From: Phascolarctobacterium sp.
Lineage (GTDB): Bacteria; Bacillota; Negativicutes; Acidaminococcales; Acidaminococcaceae
DNA length: 64,000 bases
Reading direction: 5' to 3'
Assembly: GCA_030523325.1 (NCBI GenBank)
Contig: JAUNIS010000006.1
Location: 1 to 64,000, forward strand
Part shown: positions 53,829 through 62,803 of the stretch, in pieces
Layout: the number at the start of each line of letters is the position of its first letter
How positions within the stretch are numbered: position 1 is the first letter of the stretch
Translations under genes and position numbers: made by a program
The notes under the pieces: generated by a model
What the model was told of the DNA's origin: nothing
The model's database searches: none
The model's input: the letters and a program-made list of their open reading frames with translations, nothing else

Positions 53829-54401
53829 ATGATCACTCGCGAAGAGGCTTGGAATATTTTAACTAAGTATAATAAGGATGCTTTTCATCTGCGTCATGCT
53901 CTGACCGTGGAAGGCGTTATGCGTTATTTCGCCAAAGAACAAGGCTACGATGTGGAGTACTGGGGCATCGTTGGTCTCTTGCACGACCTAGATTTTGAAA
54001 TGTATCCCGAAGAGCATTGCGTTAAATCTCAAGAGATTATGAAAGAAGAAGGCATCTCCGACGATATTATTCGTTCCACTGCGTCCCACGGCTGGGGTCT
54101 CACCAAAACTCAATTCCAACCGGAACACGAAATGGAAAAAATTCTTTTTGCCTGCGACGAATTAACCGGGCTCATCGGTGCAGCTGCCCTCATGCGTCCT
54201 TCTAAGAGCGTACAAGACATGGAACTGAAATCCTTAAAGAAAAAATTCAAAGACAAAAAATTCGCAGCTGGCTGCAGCCGTGACGTTATTAAACAAGGTG
54301 CAGAAAATCTCGGCTGGGAGTTGGACGTACTTTTTGAACGTACCATGGAAGCAATGCGTGTTGACGAAGCAGCAATTAACGAGGCTTGCGAAAAATTTTA
54401 A
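53829..54401 (+). CDS. HD-domain phosphohydrolase
   Basis: 190 residues. HLRHALTVEGVMRYF (residues 20-34) and LLHDLDFEMYPEEHC (about 51-65) give the H...HD metal site, TASHGWG a third histidine and CDELTGLIGA the last aspartate, as in HDIG-type hydrolases of unknown substrate. GGAGGAAAATTATT precedes ATG. The following exported-protein gene starts three bases after its stop. Confidence 0.85.
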   Translation: MITREEAWNILTKYNKDAFHLRHALTVEGVMRYFAKEQGYDVEYWGIVGLLHDLDFEMYPEEHCVKSQEIMKEEGISDDIIRSTASHGWGLTKTQFQPEHEMEKILFACDELTGLIGAAALMRPSKSVQDMELKSLKKKFKDKKFAAGCSRDVIKQGAENLGWELDVLFERTMEAMRVDEAAINEACEKF

Positions 54402-54404
54402 CTC

Positions 54405-55340
54405 ATGAAAAATAAATTCTTGGCAGCACTTTCTTTGGTGCTCGTCGCGTCCATCCCTACAATTGGATATTGCGCTGCAGCTACGGTCAGCAATAAGCCT
54501 GTGACCGTCCGCACGGCTAGTACACAAACAACATCGCCAAACGTGAGCACTCGTACGACAACCTCTACGCAAAAAATTGCGCCCAATAAACCCGTGCTCA
54601 GTACCAAGACTGCAGCTAGTGCACCTGTCGTTAATAATTCACAGGGTCAAAGTACGACTAATCAAAGCATGGCACATTCTTCAAGTGCACCTGTCGTCAA
54701 TAATTCCCAAGGTCCAAAGACCTTGCCAAACCAAGTTGCAACGACTAAATCGAGCATAAATGCTTCGCCTAACCAAAACGCAGTTAAGTCTACGCAAGCT
54801 CAAACGGTCGCCCATCCCACGCAAAATGTAAAGGCTCCTGCAAAAACGCAGGCTAAGGGCAAAAGCTTTCCTATCAAGCAGCCCCTGCCGGAAAAATATA
54901 TGCAAGCACCCTCGGCCTTGGACTTTCAAGCTGTAGTCAAAAGTGCTTACCATTTGTCGGTTCCCACTGCCTTTGGTACGGACCCCTTGACCAATTTACC
55001 TGGCACAGATGGGCCTATGCTCCTTCGAGTACAGGATAATTTGCTTTACATAGCTGTGAACGTCATTGACCCCACAGATTTAACGAGCTTTAATGCGACC
55101 CAAGGCTTGCCAAAATTTGCCGAAAAAAAGGTTAAGCTTAAATGGGTACAAGGAACTCAAGGCAAGCTTATGTGTCAGGCTAGCAATTACAATAGTTTTA
55201 ACGGGGACGCCTGCCTTATCGAAGCCTCTTATAAAAATGACGAAAAAACCTGCGAGCTGCTTTATTCCTTCCCTCGCTCTCAGCTCCACACCTATTTACC
55301 CCTTGTCCTCTATTCCCTAAACAGCTTTCAAATGCATTAA
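54405..55340 (+). CDS. Exported Ser/Thr/Asn/Gln-rich protein with internal repeat
   Basis: 311 residues. Signal peptide about 1-25 (GYCAA). Residues 26-155 are low complexity, rich in T, S, N, Q, V, and contain the 10-residue repeat SAPVVNNSQG twice (copies at 54618 and 54683, DNA nearly identical over 30 bp). Residues about 160-311 look folded (ALDFQAVVKSAYHLSVPT, GPMLLRVQDNLLYIAVNV) with two late cysteines. No family recognised. No clear ribosome-binding site; coupled to the HD gene. Confidence 0.65.
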   Translation: MKNKFLAALSLVLVASIPTIGYCAAATVSNKPVTVRTASTQTTSPNVSTRTTTSTQKIAPNKPVLSTKTAASAPVVNNSQGQSTTNQSMAHSSSAPVVNNSQGPKTLPNQVATTKSSINASPNQNAVKSTQAQTVAHPTQNVKAPAKTQAKGKSFPIKQPLPEKYMQAPSALDFQAVVKSAYHLSVPTAFGTDPLTNLPGTDGPMLLRVQDNLLYIAVNVIDPTDLTSFNATQGLPKFAEKKVKLKWVQGTQGKLMCQASNYNSFNGDACLIEASYKNDEKTCELLYSFPRSQLHTYLPLVLYSLNSFQMH

Positions 55341-55371
55341 AAAAGATCGCATCAAATGGTGCGATCTTTTT
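55340..55371. terminator. Bidirectional terminator
   Basis: AAAAAGATCGCA/TGCGATCTTTTT stem with an eight-base loop, between convergent genes. Confidence 0.88.
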
Positions 55372-55384
55372 GTTTGAGAAAATT

Positions 55385-56230
55385 TTATGCTTCGAAGGAA
55401 TTTGCTAAGCTAGCGAACTCTTCAAGAGAAAGTGTTTCGGCTCTGCGCTTACCATCAATACCAGCACGTTCGAGCCAGGCAGCAACGGATACCCCGCTAA
55501 GGCCCATGTTTTTCAAGGAATTGTTTAACATCTTTCTTCTTAAGGAAAAGGCCGCCTTCACTACGCGAAAAAATATTTCTTCATCCTTGACCTTAACAGG
55601 TGCTTCCTTGCGTCTTTTACAGCAAATTACCGCTGAATCTACCGCCGGAGCAGGAATAAAGGATTCAGGAGGCACGATAAAACAAATCTCGGGCTCCGTG
55701 TAATACTGAATGGAAACGGATAGGGCACCGTAATCCTTGCCGCCCGGTTTGGCAACCATACGCTCGGCGACCTCCTTTTGCACCATGACAACAAGACGTT
55801 CCATGGGCATTTTCTTTTCCAAAAGGGAAAAAATGATGGGTGTCGTAATATAATAAGGCAAATTAGCACAGCATTTAAACTCGGGTGCATTAACAAGCTG
55901 CATAATATCAACCTTTAAAATATCGCCGTTAACAATAGAAATATTTTCGTAGCCTTCAAGTGTTGTAGCAAGGACTGGTACAAGGCGTTTATCAAGCTCT
56001 ACGGCGATAACGGAGGCACCACTTTCTGCGAGACCTTGCGTAAGAGTCCCAATGCCAGGACCAACCTCCAGCACTCGGTCCTCCTCGCTGAGCTCGGCAG
56101 CTTCTACGATACCTTGCACGATTTTAGGATCGATCAAAAAGTTTTGCCCCAATTTTTTATCCGCATGCAATTTAAAGCGATGCAGAATATGATTTGTTAC
56201 TTGTGGTGTTGCAATAATCGGTTTATCCAC
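55385..56230 (-). CDS. rsmA: 16S rRNA (adenine(1518)-N(6)/adenine(1519)-N(6))-dimethyltransferase
   Basis: 281 residues. KKLGQNFLIDP, the SAM site LEVGPGIGTLTQGLAE, and the NLPYYITTPI motif that positions adenine. It dimethylates two adenines in the 3' end of 16S rRNA. GTG start at 56230 with GGAGAAGAAC upstream, overlapping rnmV by eight bases. Confidence 0.96.
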   Translation of the reverse strand: MDKPIIATPQVTNHILHRFKLHADKKLGQNFLIDPKIVQGIVEAAELSEEDRVLEVGPGIGTLTQGLAESGASVIAVELDKRLVPVLATTLEGYENISIVNGDILKVDIMQLVNAPEFKCCANLPYYITTPIIFSLLEKKMPMERLVVMVQKEVAERMVAKPGGKDYGALSVSIQYYTEPEICFIVPPESFIPAPAVDSAVICCKRRKEAPVKVKDEEIFFRVVKAAFSLRRKMLNNSLKNMGLSGVSVAAWLERAGIDGKRRAETLSLEEFASLANSFEA

Positions 56231-56768
56231 GTTCTTCTCCTAATCCTTTAAGAGCTTCGTCGAACTCCTCACGAGAAACTCCGTATCTATTCAAGCGTTC
56301 TAAAAAACGTTTTGCATTGCCATGCCCAATGCCTAGCTCGGCACCTAAAGCATCGCGACGAGCATTAGCCTCAGGGCAACCAGACAATTGATTTTTAAAA
56401 AGATCATTCATAGTAAATTCTTCCTGGGGAATGAATTCGTGATGACGAACCTTGGACAAAGCCTTTAAAATGGATTCAGGGCTAGCCTGTTCGACACCGA
56501 TATCCCCATGTGCAGTTGCTTCCCTACGAGGAATAAAGGCCTGACCCGCATGAGGAAAACGCTTCGTCACGTATTGGCGAATTTTTTCTCCTGCCACGTC
56601 CGGATCCGTCAGAATAATTATCCCACGCTTTTCATAAGCAGCAGCAATTTGCGTTATGGTATGAGGAAGCAAGTTAAAACCGCCCGTCTCGATGGTATCG
56701 GCCTCAAGAGCCCGAGCGATGGCTTGCGTATCACTTTTGCCTTCTACAATTAATACCTCTTTTAACAT
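56223..56768 (-). CDS. rnmV: Ribonuclease M5
   Basis: 181 residues with an N-terminal Toprim domain: VEGKSDTQAIARAL, then ILTDPDVAGEKIR. It matures the 5S rRNA ends. The rnmV-rsmA pair is a Firmicutes signature. AGGTGAAAC precedes ATG 56768. Confidence 0.93.
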   Translation of the reverse strand: MLKEVLIVEGKSDTQAIARALEADTIETGGFNLLPHTITQIAAAYEKRGIIILTDPDVAGEKIRQYVTKRFPHAGQAFIPRREATAHGDIGVEQASPESILKALSKVRHHEFIPQEEFTMNDLFKNQLSGCPEANARRDALGAELGIGHGNAKRFLERLNRYGVSREEFDEALKGLGEERG

Positions 56769-56793
56769 GTTTCACCTATTAATCAATGAGTAA

Positions 56794-57225
56794 TTACTCA
56801 TTGATCTTCACTCCTTCACTCTCAGCTAAATCGCTTAAGTAGGCTGAAGCCTTCTCAATGCTGCCGTGTTCCTGGACGAGCTTAAGCATCTGCTGGATTT
56901 CGTCTGGGGCAAAGCCCGACTCTTCCATTTGTTTTTTGATGTCTTCTAGGTAGACTTCATCAACGGTTTCAGTTTCGGCTTGTGGCTCAAGGATGCCTTG
57001 AGCAAACATATTGGCGATGTGACGATCTATCTTCGTGAAGATGGACTGCTTCATGCTCTTGGCTGTCTCCGTGTCCCAATTATTTTTCAGACAAAACGAT
57101 ACAAAGAAGGAGCTCATAGCATACTCAAACTCTTCCTGTAGCTCATCAGCACACTTCGCCCTATCCTCATCCGTCAAAACCAACTGAATATTTTCATAAT
57201 CATTTGTATCAAGTGTAAATTTCAT
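56794..57225 (-). CDS. Hypothetical acidic helical protein
   Basis: 143 residues, strongly acidic, mostly helix. The N-terminal part has LTDEDRAKCADELQEEFEYA, the middle SFFVSFCLKNNWDTETAK and the C-terminal part a UBA-like QQMLKLVQEHGSIEKASAYL. No known family. GAAGGAAGAATT precedes ATG. It lies 25 bp before rnmV and is probably in the same transcript. Confidence 0.6.
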   Translation of the reverse strand: MKFTLDTNDYENIQLVLTDEDRAKCADELQEEFEYAMSSFFVSFCLKNNWDTETAKSMKQSIFTKIDRHIANMFAQGILEPQAETETVDEVYLEDIKKQMEESGFAPDEIQQMLKLVQEHGSIEKASAYLSDLAESEGVKINE

Positions 57226-57399
57226 AATTCTTCCTTCGCGTAAAAAATTAACATACTCCTATTATACATCATTTATTTTTAGTCCTGCAAATAATAATAC
57301 TGGTTTGCAAGCTTATTCTTCCAAACCAGTATAAGAAAAGTATTTTTTTAATCACATGACAGCTCCAATGCACGAAATTTGCAATTTTAAAACAATATC

Positions 57400-57484
57400 A
57401 TCAACTCTTAACTATTTAGTTTTTATGAAAAAAATTTGCTCTGCAAATTTTCTCCTTCATTGCTAATTTCTAATTGATTGCCTC
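57400..57484. repeat. Short degenerate intergenic repeat
   Basis: AAAATTTGCTCTGCAAATTTT hairpin and CATTGCTAATTTCTAATTG, like those at 37640, 53542 and 59335. Confidence 0.4.
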
Positions 57485-58696
57485 TCATTTTATTTGTCTC
57501 AAAAGTGCTGCTCGCACTGCCGCGTCAAAGCCATCAGCATTTTCCTCTGCATGAGCACTAATATAAGCCTCACGCTCTTTATAAATTTTACTAATCTCTT
57601 CGCGAACTGCCTTGCGACTTGCGATTTGTTCTGACACATAAGTCTCCCGCTGATCTGCGCTCATCTTTTGTAGCTTGTCAGGTAAATCCTCTTCTTTAAC
57701 ATCACTAAGCTTAACACTGCCATTTTCGATTGCTTGCACAAGGTCGTCTCCGGAATAAGCGTGCTTATTGATAGCCTTGTTATACGCACGAGCTGCCTTA
57801 GCCTCACTAACAGCTCCAAGGGCAATGGTATCAGCCGTTTCTTCGGCACGCATGGAAGCAGCTGCACGCATGGAAGCACTGCCGTATGGCACATAGCCTG
57901 CGTCAAGCTTAGCACTTAACTTGGCAAGCTTATCGTCATAGGGCGTGGTAATTCTTTTCGTCCCACCGTCTTGAGCAATGGCAAAATATTCGCCGTTAGC
58001 ATGTTGAGCTATCTCGCGCCAATATTTATCAGTCTCAGCCAGGTTGCCGCATTGAATGGTATTAATGATGATGTTTTGCTTTCTCGCTCTCTTAGCTGTC
58101 TCAACCGTGCTCGGATAATCCTGGTAGTCCGTGTGGGGTTTCGCATCTCCCACGAGGAAAATAATACGTTTAAGCTTGGCGCTTTCCTTGGACCATTGCA
58201 TGTTGTTTAAGCCTTCGTGAAGAGCTCGACGTACGTCCTCAGGTGTATCCCCGCCCCCTTGAGCCTTAAAGCTCATCAAGTCACGATAAACCTCGTCTAG
58301 ATTTTCACTGAGCTCCGTAATTTTCGTCACGTAGTCATCTCCGCGGTCTCGATAAGCTACGAGGCCAATGCGAACCTTCGAGCCAGTCCTTTGATGCTGC
58401 ATGACATCGTTGACGATGGTCCAAATTTTATCCTTGGCTCCTTGAATAAGTCCACCCATGGATCCAGTTGTATCTAAAACAAAAACGATTTCCACATCCT
58501 TTTCTGTTTTGACAACAATGTCGCCAGCTAATTTATCTGGATAATGCACGCATTTATCCTTAGGGCTAACAGTTATTTCCTTGCGCACCTTATCACTAGC
58601 TCTTGCACTATCCTTGAGTCCAGGCTCAGACGCCCATGCGCAAGCAGAAATACAACAAAGCAAAACAACGCTCAAAGCTTTTTTCATTCTTGCCAT
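57485..58696 (-). CDS. Exported von Willebrand factor A-domain protein
   Basis: 403 residues. Signal peptide about 1-22 (CAWA/SEP). A VWA domain runs from about 65 to 250 with a complete MIDAS: DTTGSMG (about 75), T in GGGDTPEDV, and D in FLVGDAKPHTD. The remainder (260-403) is helical and charged, with a near-repeat SMRAAASMRAEE and a KIYKEREAYI coiled coil. A surface or periplasmic protein that binds partners through a metal-dependent site. Start ATG 58696 is chosen with AAAGGTGG nearby; the ATG three codons later is possible. Confidence 0.82.
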   Translation of the reverse strand: MARMKKALSVVLLCCISACAWASEPGLKDSARASDKVRKEITVSPKDKCVHYPDKLAGDIVVKTEKDVEIVFVLDTTGSMGGLIQGAKDKIWTIVNDVMQHQRTGSKVRIGLVAYRDRGDDYVTKITELSENLDEVYRDLMSFKAQGGGDTPEDVRRALHEGLNNMQWSKESAKLKRIIFLVGDAKPHTDYQDYPSTVETAKRARKQNIIINTIQCGNLAETDKYWREIAQHANGEYFAIAQDGGTKRITTPYDDKLAKLSAKLDAGYVPYGSASMRAAASMRAEETADTIALGAVSEAKAARAYNKAINKHAYSGDDLVQAIENGSVKLSDVKEEDLPDKLQKMSADQRETYVSEQIASRKAVREEISKIYKEREAYISAHAEENADGFDAAVRAALLRQIK

Positions 58697-58854
58697 CCAC
58701 CTTTCGTAAAAACCATATCAGCCATTGCAACCATTTTATATTTATCATTATATGTTAAAGAATTGTTTTTTGTATGACGAAAAAATAATTACTAATTACT
58801 CATTGAATTCGAACCTTAAATTGTAAAATGAAATTGAAGAACTCTGCTAAACAA

Positions 58855-58888
58855 AAAACTTCCCGGTCACAGGACCGGGAAGTTTTTT
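58855..58888. terminator. Bidirectional terminator
   Basis: AAACTTCCCGGTC/GACCGGGAAGTTT perfect 13-bp stem with an ACAG loop followed by T's. Confidence 0.9.
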
Positions 58889-59270
58889 ATTCTTCCTCAT
58901 ACATTCTATGTAGCTCTTCGATATGGTCACGAATATATTTTGTCTTGAGAACCTCAATATCGTGCAAGGTAACCAAGAAATGTTTCTCGCCGATATTGTC
59001 TAAGTAAGGCAAAAGCTTTTCGATTCTTTCACGAGCATCTATAATTTTAATAACGATGGGCAAATTAGCTTCGCTAGAAAAGGCCGCAGATTTTGCACGA
59101 CCCATACCACGTTTTTTCGAAGCAAAGCCTTCTATGCATTTTATAACCGTACCGCCAGCCAGCTTTACCTCTTGAGCATGTTTAATAATCTCTTTATAAA
59201 GCGGTTCGCCTTGAGCAAAAACATCAGCAGCCGTATAAATTGTCAGCTCACAAACCTTTACAAGTTCCAT
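58887..59270 (-). CDS. DUF190 family protein
   Basis: 127 residues. It begins MELVKVCELTIYTAAD, has PLYKEIIKHAQEVKLAGGTV and KRGMGRAKSAAFSSEANLPIVIKIID, the DUF190 pattern (PII-like fold). DUF190 genes are often adjacent to crcB fluoride exporters; here crcB is 4.5 kb away. ATG 59270 follows GGGGGTGTACAT; the longer frame lacks support. Confidence 0.88.
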   Translation of the reverse strand: MELVKVCELTIYTAADVFAQGEPLYKEIIKHAQEVKLAGGTVIKCIEGFASKKRGMGRAKSAAFSSEANLPIVIKIIDARERIEKLLPYLDNIGEKHFLVTLHDIEVLKTKYIRDHIEELHRMYEEE

Positions 59271-59334
59271 ATGTACACCCCCAATATTGTTATTTATTTG
59301 TAGAAATACGTAAACAAAGTTAGTAAAAAGTAAT

Positions 59335-59470
59335 TGCGGTAAGAATTTGCTATGCAAATTCTAAGGCTTAGCATCATTTTGCCACAGCAAGCTTCTCGCC
59401 AAACAGATTTAATTCGCAAGCCGCAGGCTTATTCCTCAATTCATGATTCGGAATTCCAAATTGATTAATC
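59335..59470. repeat. Degenerate intergenic repeat
   Basis: Contains AGAATTTGCTATGCAAATTCT and AAGCCGCAGGCTT hairpins and CAATTCATGATTCGGAATTCC. Related to 37640 and 53542. No coding potential. Confidence 0.5.
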
Positions 59471-59483
59471 TTCTTCTACCGAA

Positions 59484-59774
59484 CTATTTGCGTAAAAAGT
59501 CTTCATTCTTCGGTGAGTAAGGGTTAATGTCCGGTCGCTCGGGCTGCTTTTCGTTGCCAACCTTTTGCGCCCAGGAAGCAAAACCGCCTAACGCAAACAT
59601 AAAAATTATATTGCCAGCTATCCATAAGCCCAACCAAATAGCTCCCCATTTGAACTCACAGTACCCAAAATACCAAAAGGCGAGCAAGAGCCAGCCAGGA
59701 ACGGAATAGACAAATGTAAAAAACAGATTCAAAAACAGAGCAAGTATAGCTCCCCAAAAACCAGTGAATACCAT
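59484..59774 (-). CDS. Small two-helix membrane protein
   Basis: 96 residues from ATG 59774 after GGAGGGGGCAT. Two or three hydrophobic segments (about 3-22, 27-37, 42-64) with aromatic residues, then a polar tail RPDINPYSPKNEDF. A third hydrophobic helix may be present. No family recognised. Confidence 0.65.
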   Translation of the reverse strand: MVFTGFWGAILALFLNLFFTFVYSVPGWLLLAFWYFGYCEFKWGAIWLGLWIAGNIIFMFALGGFASWAQKVGNEKQPERPDINPYSPKNEDFLRK

Positions 59775-59965
59775 ATGCCCCCTCCACGCGTAGTCGTATA
59801 TCAATTGTAAAGTTCGACAAAAAATACATCTTTCCTGCAAGAATTAGTTAAGAAAATAAAAAAATGCCCATAAAAATGCTGCGATAAAATACGAACAGTT
59901 CATCTAGGCGTACATAGAAGTATTGCGCAAAAGTTAATGAACAAAAGCTCAGCCATTCCCACGCA

Positions 59966-59994
59966 TTGAAAAAACCTTGAAAATGTGCTAAATT
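59966..59994 (+). promoter_or_regulatory. Predicted promoter of the acyltransferase-like gene
   Basis: TTGAAA and TAAATT with a 17-bp spacer. Confidence 0.4.
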
Positions 59995-60026
59995 AAAGAA
60001 AAACTTTATAAGAAAATGAGTGAATC

Positions 60027-60779
60027 ATGCAAGAAAAATTTACGCAAGCAAAACGTTATATCGGTCTCGATGAAATACGAGGCTGCCTCCTCATCTCCAT
60101 GATGCTTTATCATTTGTCCTGGGATCTTTTCGACGCCTTTAACCTAGATATCACCGCCCTGACGACGGGCTGGCTAGGACTTTGGCAGGAGCTGACGGCT
60201 GGTGGCTTTATCATGCTCTCCGGCTTTTGCCTAAAATTTAGCAAAGCACCAGCTAGACGGGGCCTCATTGTTTTTCTAGCAGGGCTTTTAGTAACAGCAG
60301 CGACCTATATGTTTAACCAAAGGCTGCCTGTTTTCTTTGGCATTTTAACATTCATCGGCTCAGCCATGCTTTTGACTACGCCTCTTCTCAAACATTTTAC
60401 AGATAAACCAAGCTTTGGCTTTCTCTATTGCCTGGGAATTTATTGTTGCGTTCGCAAGATGTATCTTGGTTACATTGGTATTGGCAGCGTTAAATTTGCT
60501 ATGCCCCACGATTTTTATGCGAATTGGCTCACTACTTACCTTGGCTTTCCTTTTGACGGCTTCACCTCTCTCGATTATTTTCCTCTCTTCCCACATCTAT
60601 TCGTCTTCTGGTCCGGTTGCTTCCTATATAATATATTAATCAATTCATCCTTCATAACAAGCCTTGAAGTCTCCCACGTTAAACCTCTAGCCTTCCTTGG
60701 CAAACACTCACTTGCAGTCTACTTGGCGCATCAGCCGATACTTGTGACGCTAATCGAGTTTTATAAAACGCTACAATAA
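60027..60779 (+). CDS. HGSNAT-like (DUF1624) membrane protein, putative acyltransferase
   Basis: 250 residues with seven or eight hydrophobic segments. IGLDEIRGCLLISMMLYHLSWD near the start and the FIMLSGFCLKFSK and FLGKHSLAVYLAHQPIL blocks are those of DUF1624/heparan-glucosaminide-N-acetyltransferase-catalytic family proteins, which transfer acyl groups across membranes. Substrate unknown. Weak site (GAGTG) before ATG 60027. Confidence 0.85.
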   Translation: MQEKFTQAKRYIGLDEIRGCLLISMMLYHLSWDLFDAFNLDITALTTGWLGLWQELTAGGFIMLSGFCLKFSKAPARRGLIVFLAGLLVTAATYMFNQRLPVFFGILTFIGSAMLLTTPLLKHFTDKPSFGFLYCLGIYCCVRKMYLGYIGIGSVKFAMPHDFYANWLTTYLGFPFDGFTSLDYFPLFPHLFVFWSGCFLYNILINSSFITSLEVSHVKPLAFLGKHSLAVYLAHQPILVTLIEFYKTLQ

Positions 60780-60807
60780 TATAAAATCAATTTCAAAATT
60801 CAAAATT

Positions 60808-60850
60808 TAAGAGCAGCACCTCACTCAATGTGAGCTACTGCTCTTTTTTT
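60808..60850. terminator. Bidirectional terminator
   Basis: AAGAGCAG/CTGCTCTT outer stem and CTCAC/GTGAG inner stem, followed by TTTTTTT. Confidence 0.85.
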
Positions 60851-61229
60851 ATCTCAGTCTATTCATGAATCGTTCTATGTCGATAATGAAACGTTCATGT
60901 GTGCCCCAGCCTATGGGGCCATACATATCTTCAGCAGATACTTCAAAGATAAGCTTGTGTCCGTCAACCTTCACCAGCTTAGCCGAAGCTTTAATTTTAC
61001 GTCCCACTGCTGTCGCCCTATCATGACAAACATTTAAAACTGTGCCCACACTACTTTGCGAACAATCTAGCGAATCACAAATACAGTTGCAAGCAGCCTC
61101 TTCCATGAGAGCGCACATAGCTGGAGTTGCAAACACATCAAGACTACCGCTCTTCATAGTGCGAGCAAGATTGCTCTCCACGACCATTGTCTCCGCATAA
61201 CCCATCAAGCCATACTCTAAAGCTTTCAT
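60849..61229 (-). CDS. FlK-like hotdog thioesterase
   Basis: 126 residues. A hotdog-fold thioesterase of the type that includes fluoroacetyl-CoA thioesterase FlK: SGSLDVFATPAMCALMEEAA with the catalytic acidic residue in the helix, GTVLNVCHDRATAVG with the histidine in place, and GTHERFIID at the end. FlK itself is in fluoroacetate producers; most homologues act on other acyl-CoAs. AAGGAGGTGACATTCT precedes ATG. Confidence 0.8.
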   Translation of the reverse strand: MKALEYGLMGYAETMVVESNLARTMKSGSLDVFATPAMCALMEEAACNCICDSLDCSQSSVGTVLNVCHDRATAVGRKIKASAKLVKVDGHKLIFEVSAEDMYGPIGWGTHERFIIDIERFMNRLR

Positions 61230-61284
61230 AGAATGTCACCTCCTTAAATATTTAAAAAAATTATGCTAAAAAATTTTTCGCGAA

Positions 61285-62790
61285 TCACTTAAGCATAGCC
61301 TCGAAATCTCTGTTAAGTTTATCTTCTGCATCCTTAACTTTTTGGCTAGCCTTTACTTGCCAAGTGGTGCAAGCCTCAAGCTCTTTGTGAGCCTTACGTA
61401 GCATGATATCAAGCTCTGCTGCTTGAGGTCCACCCTTAACAGCACGATTATTAACGATTGCAACTGGATTAAGTGCTGCCTTCCAATCTTCTTCAGACAT
61501 GGGGAAAGCTTTTGGCAAGGAAGCATCACCAGCTACTACCTTAGCATATACACCCTGTGCTTGCGCGTAAGTGAAATCGGAAGGAGGAACATTATTTGTA
61601 CGAGCATATGTTACAATCTCGCTTGCAAAATGATGTCCTGTACGGAAAGGAATTTTATATTTACGCATAAGCACATCAGCAATTTCCTGCGAGCACGTCC
61701 AATCTAAATTAAGTTCCTCTAGAGCTCGCTCTGGTTTGACATCTAATGCATCCAAAATATGATCAAAATCTTTGACGACTTTAATAGTATATTTCAACAT
61801 ATTATTATTGCCGGACAAGCGTCCATCAGCCATACCAGCGGGTATGTTATGTGCCCTGAAAGCAGTTCCGACAGCTTCTCCGAGAATAGTACCACAATCC
61901 TTACGTGCACGATTCAAAATACCAGGGTTGCGTTTTTGAGGCATAGCACTAGAAACATAAGTATTGCCGTTACCCTCTTTAAGTAAAATCCAAGGACGAG
62001 GCTGAGCATATTGTTGCATAATTTCTTCGATAAAGCTGGTGATATGGATAGCAATATTACTTGTCAGCCCACCTATTTCCATAGCAGCCTCGTTAGGATA
62101 AATCTGACCTGCGTCGTAAGTATTATAAGCAAGCTCGTCAAATCCAAGATAAGCAGCCATACGGTCACGATTAAGAGGCCAACCCGTACCATTAAGCACG
62201 GTTGCACCCATAGGCGAACGATTGAGACGTGCATAGCATTCCTCTAAACGTTTTTGGTCACGTTCAAAAGCGACAGCATAACCTAAAAGATAATGAGCCA
62301 AACTATTGGGTTGAGCCGCTACACCATTTGTATAATTCGGAATGATGGTCTCGCGATGTTTTTGCGCAAGCTCTAATAACGTAGCTTGCATATCGTTAAG
62401 AGATTTTGCTAATTCCAGCATTTGCTCACGTTGACGGACAATGCTAATGGTAGTAAGCATGTCCTGGCTAGAACGACCTGCATGCAACATAGTAATCTCG
62501 GGACCACTTGCAGCAATAAGCAAAGGCTCAAAAGTAATAACGAGATTGGGACGAGCAGCATTTGGTTTGTTACCATCGTCCAAAACTTTTTGAATGCCTT
62601 GAGCGAAACGATGACCTTGCTCTTGCGTTAATAGACCTTGATTAGTATTAATAATATCTGTTGCTTTATTGATTTGCCCCAACCAATAAAAATTATCTCT
62701 CGCAGGAGCTTTAGCCGCTTCCGTATTAGAGCACATAAGCATCCCTCCTAAGAAAATACTACCTAACAGCAGCCCGATTTTTTTTTGCAA
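61285..62790 (-). CDS. Exported argininosuccinate-lyase-like (fumarase/aspartase superfamily) protein
   Basis: 501 residues. N-terminal Sec signal peptide (about 1-25, NTEA/AKAP). The remainder follows the ASL fold: N-terminal helical part, LHAGRSSQD near 105, NGTGWPLNRDR, and the superfamily signature SSAMPQKRNP (about 284-293) with serine of the flexible loop. It would eliminate fumarate from a succinylated substrate; argininosuccinate is the closest type. The TTG start at 62790 is set by AAGGAG nine bases upstream; the signal peptide supports it. Exported superfamily members are uncommon. Confidence 0.82.
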   Translation of the reverse strand: MQKKIGLLLGSIFLGGMLMCSNTEAAKAPARDNFYWLGQINKATDIINTNQGLLTQEQGHRFAQGIQKVLDDGNKPNAARPNLVITFEPLLIAASGPEITMLHAGRSSQDMLTTISIVRQREQMLELAKSLNDMQATLLELAQKHRETIIPNYTNGVAAQPNSLAHYLLGYAVAFERDQKRLEECYARLNRSPMGATVLNGTGWPLNRDRMAAYLGFDELAYNTYDAGQIYPNEAAMEIGGLTSNIAIHITSFIEEIMQQYAQPRPWILLKEGNGNTYVSSAMPQKRNPGILNRARKDCGTILGEAVGTAFRAHNIPAGMADGRLSGNNNMLKYTIKVVKDFDHILDALDVKPERALEELNLDWTCSQEIADVLMRKYKIPFRTGHHFASEIVTYARTNNVPPSDFTYAQAQGVYAKVVAGDASLPKAFPMSEEDWKAALNPVAIVNNRAVKGGPQAAELDIMLRKAHKELEACTTWQVKASQKVKDAEDKLNRDFEAMLK

Positions 62791-62803
62791 TTTGCATCAC
62801 TCC

